A stretch of DNA of 56,986 nt, from assembly GCA_000697335.1 (NCBI GenBank), contig JNEM01010724.1:1-56986 (forward strand). Direction: 5' to 3'. This document shows positions 46,043-56,986 of the stretch, piece by piece (the first letter of the stretch is position 1; the number at the start of each line of letters is the position of its first letter). The notes below the pieces were generated by a model. It was given only the letters and a program-made list of their open reading frames with translations, did not search any database and was not told where the DNA came from. Origin of the DNA: Conidiobolus incongruus B7586. Its lineage: Eukaryota; Entomophthoromycota; Entomophthoromycetes; Entomophthorales; Conidiobolaceae. A program made the position numbers and the translations under genes.

Positions 46043-49000
46043 TCACATCATTATAAATAGTTTATCATTGAATGCTTGGATAGTTAATGCTGTAATAGTT
46101 GATATAATCAAATAAATCATTCATCAACTATCATATATTATTTTAAAATTTTTTATTAACTAATCCATTCTTTGAACAAAATTTTTAACCATCTGTTGAA
46201 TAATATTAATTATATTTATTATGACCGTATTAATTAAAGGATTATACGAATTATATATTTCCTATAAACAAATGGAAAGCTAAGTATTTTGCACAATTTA
46301 TCCAAATTAATATACCAATAATATAAATAAATAGATATATATTATTTATATTGAACAGATAATTAATTACAAATTCCTTTCAATTATATTCTCTTTAATA
46401 TTCTATATCAAAACTCACATAATCAAATAATCATATTGATATTGATAATCAATACTTTGTATAAATATATCTAGAACAAACTGAACTGGACAAAATTATA
46501 TTCATAATAAATTGATTAAATTCTGATTAAAATGATGCTGAAACTTGAAGTCTAATGTCAAAATTTTCATTTATTTCTCTCTGAGTTTTAAAATGCCAAT
46601 TTGTGTGTAAGAAAATTTCAATTCACATATTCTCACAAATGTTTCAAATTTATTACTATAGTTAATTTTGCAAATTCTCTTCAACTTCGATCAATGATGG
46701 AAAATGTGGTGCTTTGAAGTGTATATAATACTAGTAAATTCAATATGAATAATTAATGTGTTTTTATTTTAATAAATGAATATTTGATTTTTGAGAGCAA
46801 TATTACAAATAGAGTATAAGTATTCAAGTATATATTTTCTAGTATATTCATTAAAAATAAAGTATAGATATATGTCAATAAATTTCATCTTTAAAAAATA
46901 ATAATATAATTATTAATTACTTATAAAAGGAAAAATTTAAAACGATAATCAATATTTATATAATAAGATAATGATTTTATTTTGAAAATATAACAAAATT
47001 CCTAATTTATTAAATAATTTTAAAGGAAGAAATTTTAATGAGTTATCAATAAATTCATATATAATAATATCTATTATACCTTCATTATAACATTTAATAT
47101 ACAATAACTTTGCGAAAATCAAACTCTTGTATCAAATAATTATTAAATACAAAAATTGAATAGAATTCTATTATCAAATCGCTAAATTTTATTGATGAAT
47201 TAAACAAAAAAGATAAGAATCAATTTGATCAAATTATTCATAAAATGAGAAAAATAGCATTAATCACAAATATTCCAATAGAAAATCATTCTATCAATGA
47301 TAAATATGCTTAATTGGTCTAATGAACCCTCTGATATTATAGGTTTTATATGTAAAATATAGCCAATTATGGAGTAGGGATCATAATTATGTAATAAAAT
47401 CCTCGTTTATATTTTTCAGAGGAAATTTAGAGGGTAATTTAATTTATTAGCATTGTTTGTAATTATTTTACTCAATTCAGAATTAAATGCTTTTATTGAA
47501 ATATAGGAGATTAATGAAGTTATTATTTAAAAATAATAAAAAGATGATTTTTAAATAATGTTTAAAATACTCTTATATTATATAAAATTTGATAACAATA
47601 TTAATTAGACTAATAATATTTGAATTGATTGAATACCTTTAATATAAATTATGATATAAAAATTGTTGGAAGATCAATATTATGCAAATTTGAATAATTA
47701 AAAATTAGATTGACATAAATTGAATTTTAAATAGCACCACCAAAAATGCTGTCTATAAAACCTATTTTAATGAAGAGTATTGATAATTTTGTTAATAATT
47801 CAAATTTTATTAAATTAAAAATTAACAAATTAGGATTTTATTTACTATGATAATTATCAAAATCTTCATATTATTAACAAAAATGGTTTTGATAATTTGA
47901 TGCTGAAGTTGATCCAAGGTACTTAATATATTCTTTAATAGAAAAATAGAAAATATTAAAAACCTCTTTTAATGTATTTATATTAAATAATATGCATTCA
48001 ATTTCTATTGACAATATTTTTTTATGTTATATTATAAAAAATAAAAATTCTGATATTTTTAATTTGTATTTTGTGTATTACTATTAGTCAATTAAAATAA
48101 GATTTAATTTTATCAGATTTTTTCATATTTAGACAATTTCAAACAATTTAGGTTAGTACATGAAAATTATTGTATATACATATATAGTAAAATTTGTTAA
48201 AGAAATAATGTATACAAAATTATACATATAACAATTTATAAAATTGTATCTTAATTTTATGATATAATAAACTATTTCATCCAGTATTCCCATCAAAATG
48301 ATTATAATGTAGGATTAACATTAATAAATTTAGAAAATACTATAAATTAATAATTTAAATTTGAATATATAAATGCTTTTAAAATAAGTTTTAACCAATG
48401 ATATTGCTGCTGAATTATTTATATCCCTTGAGAATAGCTATTGTAATTTTTATATAATATTCTATATGATGAATTGTTTTTTATGATTAATTAGGCTTTC
48501 CCCAATCAAGTTTCTGAATTTATTTAGCGATTTATAGTTAGATCTGAACTAAATTTTGATTTTTTTAGAAACGCCGCATTTTTTTAATTGCTATCAAATG
48601 ACTTAAAAATATCTTAGAGTATCACAAATAAGCGACTTAATGCTTAAAAACAGTAAAAATGTTTATAAAATGATAATTATAACCTTTGATAATAAATAAG
48701 CCTTTTATGGATTATCATTAGCTAAAAATAGTTTGAAATATAAAAAGAATTCAAAATAAAGTATAGCTTGAGTTAAAATCTATTTAACAAGTTTAAAAAT
48801 GTCGACTCTTATATATCATGTGTAAGTTTTCCTCGCCCTTATGACTTCTTTCACTTTGCTTAAATCCCCCCCGTTGTTGGTTTCCTCGAAATATTTGAAT
48901 CAATAGAGCTTGATTTTGGTTGTTATTCAATATTAATACCCAAAATGATCAAGGGTTGCTCTATAATTTAAGTATAGTATATTTAATTTAAATTGTTTGA

Positions 49001-49653
49001 TGCAACTAATTGCCGCAATTCAAAATTTGCAATGAAAATAATTGAAGTGATAAAAAAACAGATTAAGAAATAATGGAAAAACGAGATGCTTGTCAAGATC
49101 CACTCATTTGATCATTATACAGTGAAATAACTGCAACGATGGGAAATTATTTTCAAATGTCTAAAATCCCTTTTATTATGAATTTATTTTTTAATAATCA
49201 AAATTGAAAAAAATGAATTTGTATGAAAATTATAATTGATAGAATTAGATTGAAAATATTGAGTTATATTTGATTAAATTTTCAAATAGGATGGATTCTA
49301 AAATAATTTTCCTATGTTATAATATATCAATTGATTACTTTATCTATAATAAGGATATCCTATTTGAAAATTGAGTCCGAGTTGACTTAATTAAGTTTCA
49401 ATTTGAGAGACAGGGTATAACCGTATACATATTTAGTATATGGCAAAAACTTATAAAAAATGCATAAACTCATAATTTATTCTTACTGATCCATTTTAAT
49501 TGAAAACCAATTAAATTGAATGATTGAAAAGTTAAATTGAATAAAGTGAATCAAAGTAATAGTTTAGGTAATGAATCTCGAACATAATTGGCCAATTTCC
49601 CATAATTGATTCTTATTTTGGAGGTGATCACTTGCGTTTAATTTCATTTCCAC

Positions 49654-49660
49654 TATAAAT
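49654..49660 (+). promoter_or_regulatory. TATA box of the Zn2Cys6 factor gene
   Basis: TATAAAT lies about 45 bp upstream of the ATG at 49705, a spacing like that of the GST gene TATA boxes. Confidence 0.45.
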
Positions 49661-49704
49661 AAACTACAAAGTCCTCTCTTTGCCATTTTATTTTTTTGGG
49701 CGTG

Positions 49705-51411
49705 ATGAGTTCGTTAAAAGGGTCTCTGGAATTGAGTTGGAATTTGAATGGTGTCCCAGATTCGCAAGTCATCTTACTTTCTTGTAACATTTGCAGGAAG
49801 AGGAAGGTTAAGTGTGATAGAGGGAAGCCATTTTGCTACAGATGTATTCAATCTGGAGCCCAGTGCCAATATACACCCATCAAATCAAAACATCGCCGCA
49901 ATCTTAAAACAAATACAGGTTCTAACTCCTCGACGCCGTCTAGCGTTAGTGATTCAGCAACTACAGAGAGTCAACAGACAAATACAAAACTACCTATACC
50001 TCCTGGCTCCAAAGTGAATAGTGCACGATCTGGAAAGCCACCAGTCCTGCAGCTTATTTCAACAACTGGCCCTGATGGTGAGGTTAGTTATACAGTTGAC
50101 GAAAACTCGCAGCTTGTGTTAATTGGTAAATATATTGAACTGATGGATCAAATCAGTCCTCATCTGTTCAAACCATCACTGTCTCAAATAATGAAACGGT
50201 ATCCTTCAGTCCTATATAGTATACTGGCATGCGGTGCCTTATATATTTATCGGGGGAAAATTGGAGAACAACCACCAATCATAATCAGTTATGACCAAAT
50301 AGAGATTTTATGTGAACAAGCTGAGAAGTTGGTGACAACTGAGGGAGGTCACACAGACCCCTCTTATGGATTAACACATCTCAACCTCGCGTTTTTATAC
50401 TTGGTAGAAAATGAATTTGAAAAGGGATGGGCGCAGAGCGCTAGTGCGTGTAAATTATCTGTCGATTATCAGTTGTATTTATATGAGGGTTACCCTAACG
50501 ACAAAATTGACGCGTCTTACATCGAATACTACGAAAGGGAGACTAATCTGAGGTTATGGTGGGGAATATACCTTCAGGACGCTGCTCTATCACTAATCTA
50601 CGATAAACCTTCCAATTTGCAAGGAGTTCCCGTAAGCTTTCTTGAGGAGCGAACGTGTCCCGGCCCTTGTATCATGAGTTCAGTAGGCACTCGGGCTGCT
50701 TCAAACGAGGGATGTATCCATACCAAAGTGGAACTGGAAGTGCTGCACGCATCAAGATCACAGCTTTTATTAGAATTCTTCTTAATAACTCTCATAGTTC
50801 AATCAAAACAGCTCAATCAAAAGCTTCAAGATCCTTTTTATTTAGCCAAGCACAATCCTCAAACAGACATTGAGTTTAAAAATTTTAAAATCCGAGTAGA
50901 AAAATGGAGCAAGTTCATTAACTCACAATTCCCTATTGATCCATATTTAAACAACCAAAATTTGACTATTTATTGCGATATCCAGCCAGTTATTCTAGCA
51001 CTTACTATCAATGTGATGCTTAACGACATCATTATTTCAGTCGACTATCCCAACATCATGTTTCCTTCCATTGTTGGTCATCCATTCTCCCAACGGGGTT
51101 TCGATGCAGCCATTACCTCCATCAAAATTTTTTGCTGGTTGACCCAGCATGTGGATTTGACCATCGGTCCGCTATGGTACTTTAGTATCATGAACGCTTG
51201 CAGGGTCTTGTACCATGCCACACTCTTCCCATCTCCTCCTGACAAGCGACCCATAGCCCAGACCCACCTCAACGAATTCATGCGTGTCTACACATCAATG
51301 ACTACACAGTGGCCAAGGATGACCGAGCTATTCAAGGCTAAAATTCAAAATATCATAGATGCAGTGAATTCCCAGACCAATTCCACGCTATTCGACTTTC
51401 AAAAGAACTGA
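49705..51411 (+). CDS. Zn2Cys6 (Gal4-type) fungal transcription factor
   Basis: A single exon encodes 568 residues from the ATG at 49705. The N-terminal zinc cluster is complete: C27-x2-C30-x6-C37-x6-C44-x2-C47-x6-C54, with the basic RKRKVKC segment that contacts DNA. A Lys/Arg-rich linker and a Ser/Thr-rich region (about 68-110) follow. The fungal_trans-type middle homology region starts near residue 140 (ELMDQISPHLFKPSLSQIMK, PSVLYSILACGALYI, NEFEKGWAQSASACKLSVDY, RLWWGIYLQDAAL). It would bind CGG-type sites as a nuclear regulator. Its targets are unknown, and nothing in the context links it to the GST array. Upstream GTG and TTG codons in frame are not needed as starts. Confidence 0.93.
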   Translation: MSSLKGSLELSWNLNGVPDSQVILLSCNICRKRKVKCDRGKPFCYRCIQSGAQCQYTPIKSKHRRNLKTNTGSNSSTPSSVSDSATTESQQTNTKLPIPPGSKVNSARSGKPPVLQLISTTGPDGEVSYTVDENSQLVLIGKYIELMDQISPHLFKPSLSQIMKRYPSVLYSILACGALYIYRGKIGEQPPIIISYDQIEILCEQAEKLVTTEGGHTDPSYGLTHLNLAFLYLVENEFEKGWAQSASACKLSVDYQLYLYEGYPNDKIDASYIEYYERETNLRLWWGIYLQDAALSLIYDKPSNLQGVPVSFLEERTCPGPCIMSSVGTRAASNEGCIHTKVELEVLHASRSQLLLEFFLITLIVQSKQLNQKLQDPFYLAKHNPQTDIEFKNFKIRVEKWSKFINSQFPIDPYLNNQNLTIYCDIQPVILALTINVMLNDIIISVDYPNIMFPSIVGHPFSQRGFDAAITSIKIFCWLTQHVDLTIGPLWYFSIMNACRVLYHATLFPSPPDKRPIAQTHLNEFMRVYTSMTTQWPRMTELFKAKIQNIIDAVNSQTNSTLFDFQKN

Positions 51412-53313
51412 AAAATCTCTACTCATAATTAATATATCTGTTCCATTTTACTATTAAATTAAGCAAATCAATTGATTGAATTCCACATTCTGTGAATTTA
51501 CCACACTCAAACACCATATTAGATCCACTTCTCGTCCTACTCTAAGGGTATTTTAATGTAGATTTCGGAGCTTATATGTTGCCACCATTTCAGAGTGATA
51601 TTTGGTCACCCTTCATCTTATCTTAAATATACCTTGATTGTATAGTCAATAATTTATCATTTTTGAGCTTTGTAGCTATAATTAAATCGAAAATATAAAT
51701 AAATTTTATTGATTAATTTTCATTTATTATTTTATTTTTTTAGGATTAATTAACTTTTTCTATATCTAATTGATTTTGATTATATCAATTTTTATATTAT
51801 TGTTTGAATAAGTGAAAATAATTTGGTATATAATTTAACAACAATAATATTTATCATTTTTATCATTTAATAAATTAATATTACATTCATTTTCAAAGTT
51901 TTCAAAATTAATTAATTCTTAAAAAAATTCATTAAAAAATTCATTAAAATATTATATTTTTAACTAGTGATTTAATCATTAATAAAAATTCTATAAGTTT
52001 TCCCTAATAATAAATTATAAATTATAAATCCTTAAAATCTGGTAAAGTGATGTTTTTAAAGCTATAAATATTAAGGAAAAAGCGATTTTAATAAAAAGCG
52101 TTTATTAATGATATTGGATTCATTTTCTTATTCATAATTAGAAGATTCCATTAATATCCCAGTTTTAGGATGATGTGTAATGAAATACCTTAGTAGCGGG
52201 ATAATTTGTATTATTTGGATGATCTTAGTTAATGAATTGATTTTAAAAAAGACTGTTTGAAAAGTTGATCTTAATTATCTTAAATTTAGTAAGCATTCAA
52301 TTAATTTCAAATAACAGCATATAATTTGAGTTTATCTGAATCTTCATATTATATTTTTTATATTATTTAAATATAAAATATTAAGTTGCAAATTTAATAT
52401 ATTTTGAAATAGTTTTAACATAAGATTAAAATATACTTTTAAACAGTATATAGTTGAATATAAAATTACAATTGGCAATTTTAAAAATCAAAAGGTTCTT
52501 TGTTATTTCGATCATCCATATTTATCATCTGATGCTATTAAAAAATTGAATAGATATTTACTTAAATAGAAATTAGTAAATTTTATTTATATTGTATAAA
52601 CTTTAGTCACTTTGGCTACAAAATCTTTATATCTATTCATTGTTTTAAAATTTTAAAAATCATATGAATTTAAATTAAATTATTTGAGAATTTATTAATT
52701 TATCAACTTAGTACAAAAGATTTAAAAATATAGATATATCCATTTTATTTTAAGAATCAAAATATTTTTATAAATTAAACTTAGTATTACATCTGCTTTA
52801 TAGAAATTTTATTTTTATAGTATATTAATATATATATATATGGATATTTGATCAATTCTCTAATTAGGAATATTTTATCATTAATGTTATATTTCATTGT
52901 TATATAAAAATTTTCCAATTAATTCATATAACAATTATTGACCAATATAGTGGAGTCAGAAAATTAATCATAAATTTCAATACTAGAATAATTATGAAAA
53001 CAATAAAATTAATAGTTAAATTAAACTTTCTATATACCAATATATAACTCATAATGTCATCTTAATTTCTTATAAATTTATTATTTTTAATAACTTAAAA
53101 TCTTATGTTTTAATATATTGAAAAAATTTTCATTTGTTTAACAAACTATATTTATGATTCTTTGAATAGAATATCAAATATATATTTATATTTTTAATTA
53201 GTTGACAGTATTGATATTATTTATTATTTCTAAAAAATAATTCAAACTATATTATTTTATTTAAATTAAATCAAATTATTAAGTTTTAGAAAGATTTATT
53301 TGAGAAAAAAAAC
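51412..53313. other. AT-rich desert before the Tc1/mariner element
   Basis: No gene or RNA was recognised. A slightly GC-richer stretch directly after the transcription factor (51480-51620) probably includes its 3' untranslated region. Confidence 0.5.
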
Positions 53314-53315
53314 TA

Positions 53316-54877
53316 CACTAGCTTGCAAAAATAAGTCATAAAATCAAAATTACTTAAATATTTACTTATATCTTAAATAATTCCTAATTAAATAAATTTA
53401 AATTAAAATATATAATTTACCTATATTAATTGATTATAACTAACTATATTTGAATATATTATATTAGTTATTGGTTAATATATCAAAACCTAAAATTTAA
53501 CTAAGGTGAGTTATAAATTTGTGGGTTTATAAGTTAAAGTGATATAAATAACAAAACTTATATATATCTTCTTTTTCTTTTGTTATATTATATATTATAA
53601 AACTATTAAGTTAATATTTTAAAATTAATATTATAATGCCTAAATCTCTCTCTAAAAAAGTTTACTTATGTATTAATTAACTTTATAATAAACATAAATC
53701 AACTTATGAGATTGCTAGAATTACTATTGTTAATTAATCTACTATAGTTAGGGTTATTAAGAATAATATTAAAGAAACACCTAAACTAAAACTTAAGTAT
53801 GTTAAAATTATAAATAAACATGATAAAAAGTATATTTATAGATTAGTTAGTATAAGTAAGTATAATACTACTATAGAAGTGTAACAAGAATTATAAAACT
53901 ATACAGGAATATTAATTAGTACTGATATTATTATATATACTTTATGTTAAAATAGATATTACTTATATTTTAAGAAAAAACACCCCCAACTAAAAAAGTC
54001 TTATTATAAAGCTAGGTAGGAATTTAAATATCAACACTAAAGTTGAACTAAAATTAACTAAAGTTATTTAATTTGATAAAAAAAAGATATATCTTGATAA
54101 ATATAATAGAAAAGCTAGATATTTTAAAAAAGATAAAAAACTACTTTATAACCATTATGTTATTACAACCTAAAAATACAATAGTAGGTTAATTATAATT
54201 TAAAGATATATGTTATCTTTAAGTGTAAGGTATCTTTATAAGGTTAATAAGGGAATTAATACTGAGATATATTAAAGTATTTTAAACAATAAATTGAAAA
54301 AAACTATTAAGTGATATAGATTAAAAAAATCAAATATTATTTTCTAACAAGATAATACACCTTGTTATATTATAAATTCTACTATTAAATAGCTTAAAAA
54401 TAACAAAATAACTATTATGAAATAATCTCTTTAATCTTTTAATTTTAACCTAATTGAATATCTTTGGGATTAATTAAAAAAATCAATTAAAGCTTTCCCC
54501 CTAGTAAAAAATTTAGATTAACTTTAAGAGTATATTTAAGAAGCTTAGAATAATATTAGTTTTGTTTAATATAAGAAGCTAGTTGACTTTATATCCCATA
54601 AACTTAAAGAAGTTAGAAAAGCAAAAGGTAGATATAATAGATATTAATTTTTCTATCAATACTAAAATCCACATATTTATAACTTATTTTAAGTATACTT
54701 TTAGTGTTAATATATCAATTAATAATTAATTAAATTTAACTATATATATTATATTATAAATAAAAAATATATATTAATTACATAGTTTAATATAAGTTTA
54801 TTTAATTTAATATTGATTAAAATATTAATAGAAATATATATATTTTTAATTTTATAACTCATTTTTATAGACTAGTG
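53316..54877 (+). mobile_element. Tc1/mariner DNA transposon, full length but inactive
   Basis: The 1562-bp element starts CACTAG, ends CTAGTG and is flanked on both sides by the TA dinucleotide (53314-53315, 54878-54879) that this superfamily duplicates. The terminal inverted repeats are about 230 bp. Each holds two copies of a motif like RTRAGTYATAAA: outer at 53331-53345 and 54847-54862, inner at 53507-53521 and 54672-54687. This is an IR/DR layout. The transposase region (about 53636-54650) keeps readable HTH-type, QDNTP and LIEYLWD segments. The catalytic triad stays in one frame as Asp (54075-54077), Asp (54351-54353) and Glu (54456-54458), with 34 residues between the last two (DD34E). 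Many stops, mostly at expected Gln or Trp positions, and at least one frame change upstream make it dead. Confidence 0.88.
53636..54650 (+). pseudogene. degenerate Tc1-type DD34E transposase
   Basis: From the ATG at 53636, MPKSLSKK and then KHKSTYEIARITIVN align with the N-terminal helix-turn-helix. KYIYRLVSISKYNTT and KKKHPQLKKSYYKAR match the linker before the catalytic core. Stops occur at positions where Tc1 transposases have Gln (the first Q of QQDN) or Trp (the W of IWSDES). His and Thr of the CHT segment are Tyr and Ile. All of these are explained by C-to-T change on one strand or the other. The frame from the ATG does not run straight into the core, so at least one small insertion or deletion is present. 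Confidence 0.8.
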
Positions 54878-54879
54878 TA

Positions 54880-55401
54880 TATATAATTAATTACCTTATA
54901 GCTTATTAAATATCATATATAAGTGAATAATAACAGTTAAGGGTAGAGGAAGTGGATCTCTCAATACTTTAGGAAATATTTGATATCTAGATCCTATAAT
55001 ATTGAAGTATTAACTAATAATAATAAAATATATTAATAATTAAGCAAAAAGGTTTATTTTTATGTCTTCTTATAATATCAGAGAAAGAGAGAGAAATATA
55101 TAGAAATAAGTATGTATGGTTGAGTAATAGTGAGGTTACTCAGATATAGATATATAAATGTTGATAAGACTTAATTTGGATAATTAGGTCTTTAGTAATA
55201 AATTAAAATAAAGGGAAAATAACAATTAAATAGTAATTGTCATGATACTTGTATCATAAATAAATATAATTAAATTAAAAAATATCTTAATAATTACTAT
55301 TTTCATTATTTAAATAAATAGATATTTTTATAAAATATTTAATCAATAAATAGATATTATATAAAATCTAATAAAGTTTTATAAATTATATTAATAATAT
55401 T
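54880..55401. other. AT-rich flank, nothing recognised
   Basis: A GC-richer patch at 54935-55010 and a GAGA-rich stretch at 55080-55100 are present, but no gene or repeat end was identified. Confidence 0.35.
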
Positions 55402-55790
55402 AAAAGACTAATTCTCTAAATTTTTATATATACTTCTATATAATTCAATTAACTATAAATTATATGATTAATTTATACTTTTATAGTTAAATTAATTATA
55501 TAAATAATATTGAATTATTTAATAAACTAGGTTCCTCTTTTTCTCTCAATTTTTATTATTTCTGATTTTTTCTATTATTTCTAAGATTAAGGCTATATTT
55601 TGTCAATATTATACTATATTGGCACTACCTAATATAAATACTAATATATCAGTGACTCATCTTAGTTTGAAGCTTAATTAAATTTTGCTTATTTTTCTAC
55701 CTTATATTATCACTTTCTGTGCCACATTACTTTGATATTAAATCTTCCTTTGCACTACATCAGTAATTTTACCTTTATACTTACAAATAA
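55402..55790 (+). repeat. dispersed LTR-like repeat, copy B (fossil)
   Basis: This is the second copy of the repeat at 39600-39990, in the same orientation about 15.8 kb away. It keeps ATAAATTATATGATTAATTT, a TATAAATA box, AATAAAC, the pyrimidine tract and the TCTAAGATTAAGGC-like segment. Because intact host genes lie between the copies, they are separate insertions and not the two ends of one element. It is eroded and old. Confidence 0.5.
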
Positions 55791-56986
55791 GTTAATAAAT
55801 ACTGATAAAATATATTTTTATCAAATATATAATAATTCCTAAATATTTTTTATTAATAAAAACATGATTGTTATTTTTAATAATTTGTTTTAAATCTTAA
55901 TATATTATAACTTAGTCATCTAATATATTAATATTTAATAATTTATATATTTTATTTATTTTATTTTATTCCAATCATAAAATCATTATAGATCAATAAT
56001 TATATACTTACAATAGAATTAATTACTATTAACTAATTATTATAATATAGACATTTATTATATTAATTTTTAAATTTAATTAAATAATACTTATAACTGA
56101 AATATAATTTATCAGTTTTTAATATTTTCAAATTAAAAATATAAAAATAAGATATATAGTTAGAGATTATTTATATTTAATGAAATTTAATAAGGATATA
56201 GATAATTAGTGAATTTATATTATGTAAGTTGAAGAATAATTCAATTTATAATTTAAAATATATAAAATTTAAATTAAAAACTTTAGAAAATCAGTTTTCA
56301 ATATTATAAATATATTATTATTTTGAAATAAAAAATTAAAATATTTCCGTATCATTTGAATTATAAACACAAAATATAATAGTTTGTAAAAATTTTACTT
56401 TTGCATATATTATCAATAGATATTTAATAGGTAATATTAATTTCATATTCATTTAATTAAATGAACTTTTATTTTTTTTTTATTGATAAAATATAGTTCA
56501 AAATTAGTTAATCTTCTATATTGTCAATTAATCGAATATTTTCCAATCAAAATTATTAATTTTGAATTTCTCTAATATAATTCAACAGATTGCAAAATGT
56601 ACATATATATTATTGGTAAGATAAAATATATTTCCTAAATTAAAAGAATTATTTTTAATACATAAATTTTATATATAAAACTAGGCTTATTCTCTCAAAT
56701 CAATTAAATTTAAAATTTTTCAAATATTATTAAATTAATATCTTTTTATTTTCCAAAGGTATTTTAAATTAATAGTTAATTATATTAGTTTTTATATATG
56801 ACAAATAGCTCTGGAATTTATAATATCACGAAAATATAAATAAGAAATATTTTAATTAACTATATATTAGGTTTTAAATTTTTTAATATATTTAATAAAT
56901 ATAAATTTATTATTATTTTAAAAATATTTAATTTATTGAATTCAAATTAATAAATTAATTTTAATATAAATTTATCATATATATTA
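55791..56986. other. AT-rich end of window, nothing recognised
   Basis: Nearly pure A/T sequence with no coding or RNA signal to the window edge. Confidence 0.5.

Larger units (their letters stand above)
39011..49653. other. gene-poor AT island, about 10.6 kb
   Basis: Extremely AT-rich DNA without an intact gene. It contains the LTR-like dispersed repeat (39600-39990), TA microsatellites (40633-40658, 46021-46042), a diverged direct duplication (41570-42285), a GATA repeat (42481-42504) and coding-like debris around 42950-44800. Short frames elsewhere, including a pair on opposite strands near 45800-46060, look like chance. Confidence 0.6.

Noticed and set aside
45778-46060. Overlapping hydrophobic frames on both strands
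   Set aside because: Ile/Asn/Lys/Phe-dominated translations on both strands are typical of chance frames in AT-rich DNA.
48780-48960. GC-richer patch with a run of C's as a gene fragment
   Set aside because: No frame gives a recognisable motif and the patch is too short to judge.
49696-49704. Zn2Cys6 factor starting at a TTG upstream
   Set aside because: A normal ATG at 49705 follows directly after a TATA box and keeps the full zinc cluster.
53636-54650. An alternative genetic code reading TAA/TAG as Gln to explain the transposase stops
   Set aside because: Clear host genes end with TAA, TAG or TGA and contain ordinary CAA/CAG Gln codons; stops here also fall at expected Trp positions.
39600-55790. 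The two LTR-like copies as ends of one 16-kb element
   Set aside because: An intact host transcription factor gene and a TA-bounded DNA transposon lie between them, and no linked internal region is seen.

Overview
The window is nuclear DNA of an AT-rich eukaryote, almost certainly a fungus. Genes have short GT-AG introns (about 46-58 bp, one of 208 bp). There is a Zn2Cys6 transcription factor, a second fungal-type regulator, a tricalbin, a GPI-anchored wall-type protein and five scattered nuclear tRNA genes. NDUFAF7 implies mitochondria with respiratory complex I, which argues against anaerobic chytrids. Extreme AT content with moderately AT-rich genes would suit an early-diverging lineage such as Entomophthoromycotina (Conidiobolus-like). 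That placement is inference from composition, not a database match.

Layout. 0.7-5.7 kb: a small heat shock protein with a perfect three-unit heat shock element, the complex I assembly methyltransferase NDUFAF7, and a secreted proline-rich GPI-anchored protein with a twin CX3C motif. 7.5-21.6 kb: a nine-copy glutathione S-transferase (GST) array, six copies on the minus strand then three on the plus strand. Five copies are intact, with near-identical exon structure, and four are pseudogenes in different stages of decay; tRNA-Pro and tRNA-Leu lie inside the array. 21.8-37.6 kb: tRNA-Phe, tricalbin, a TMEM254-like membrane protein with a five-codon first exon, tRNA-Val, an unidentified gene relic, a NUDT1/MTH1-like pseudogene, PDCD2, tRNA-Glu, a CsbD-like stress protein and a regulator without a zinc cluster. 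37.6-49.7 kb: a very AT-rich, gene-poor island. It holds a relic of a TnpB/Fanzor-type RNA-guided nuclease followed by a GC-rich stem-loop, a dispersed LTR-like repeat, a diverged direct duplication and coding-like debris. 49.7-51.4 kb: a complete Zn2Cys6 factor. 51.4-57 kb: repeat-rich desert with a 1.56-kb Tc1/mariner element bounded by TA and the second copy of the dispersed repeat.

The genes do not form one pathway, but several concern stress and detoxification: Hsp20, the GST array, CsbD and the lost 8-oxo-dGTPase-like gene. The most notable signals are the Fanzor/TnpB relic with its adjoining hairpin, the birth-and-death GST array, and the TA-bounded Tc1/mariner copy with IR/DR-like ends. 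The transposon's decay looks like C-to-T (RIP-like) mutation, which would be noteworthy if the host lies outside Dikarya.
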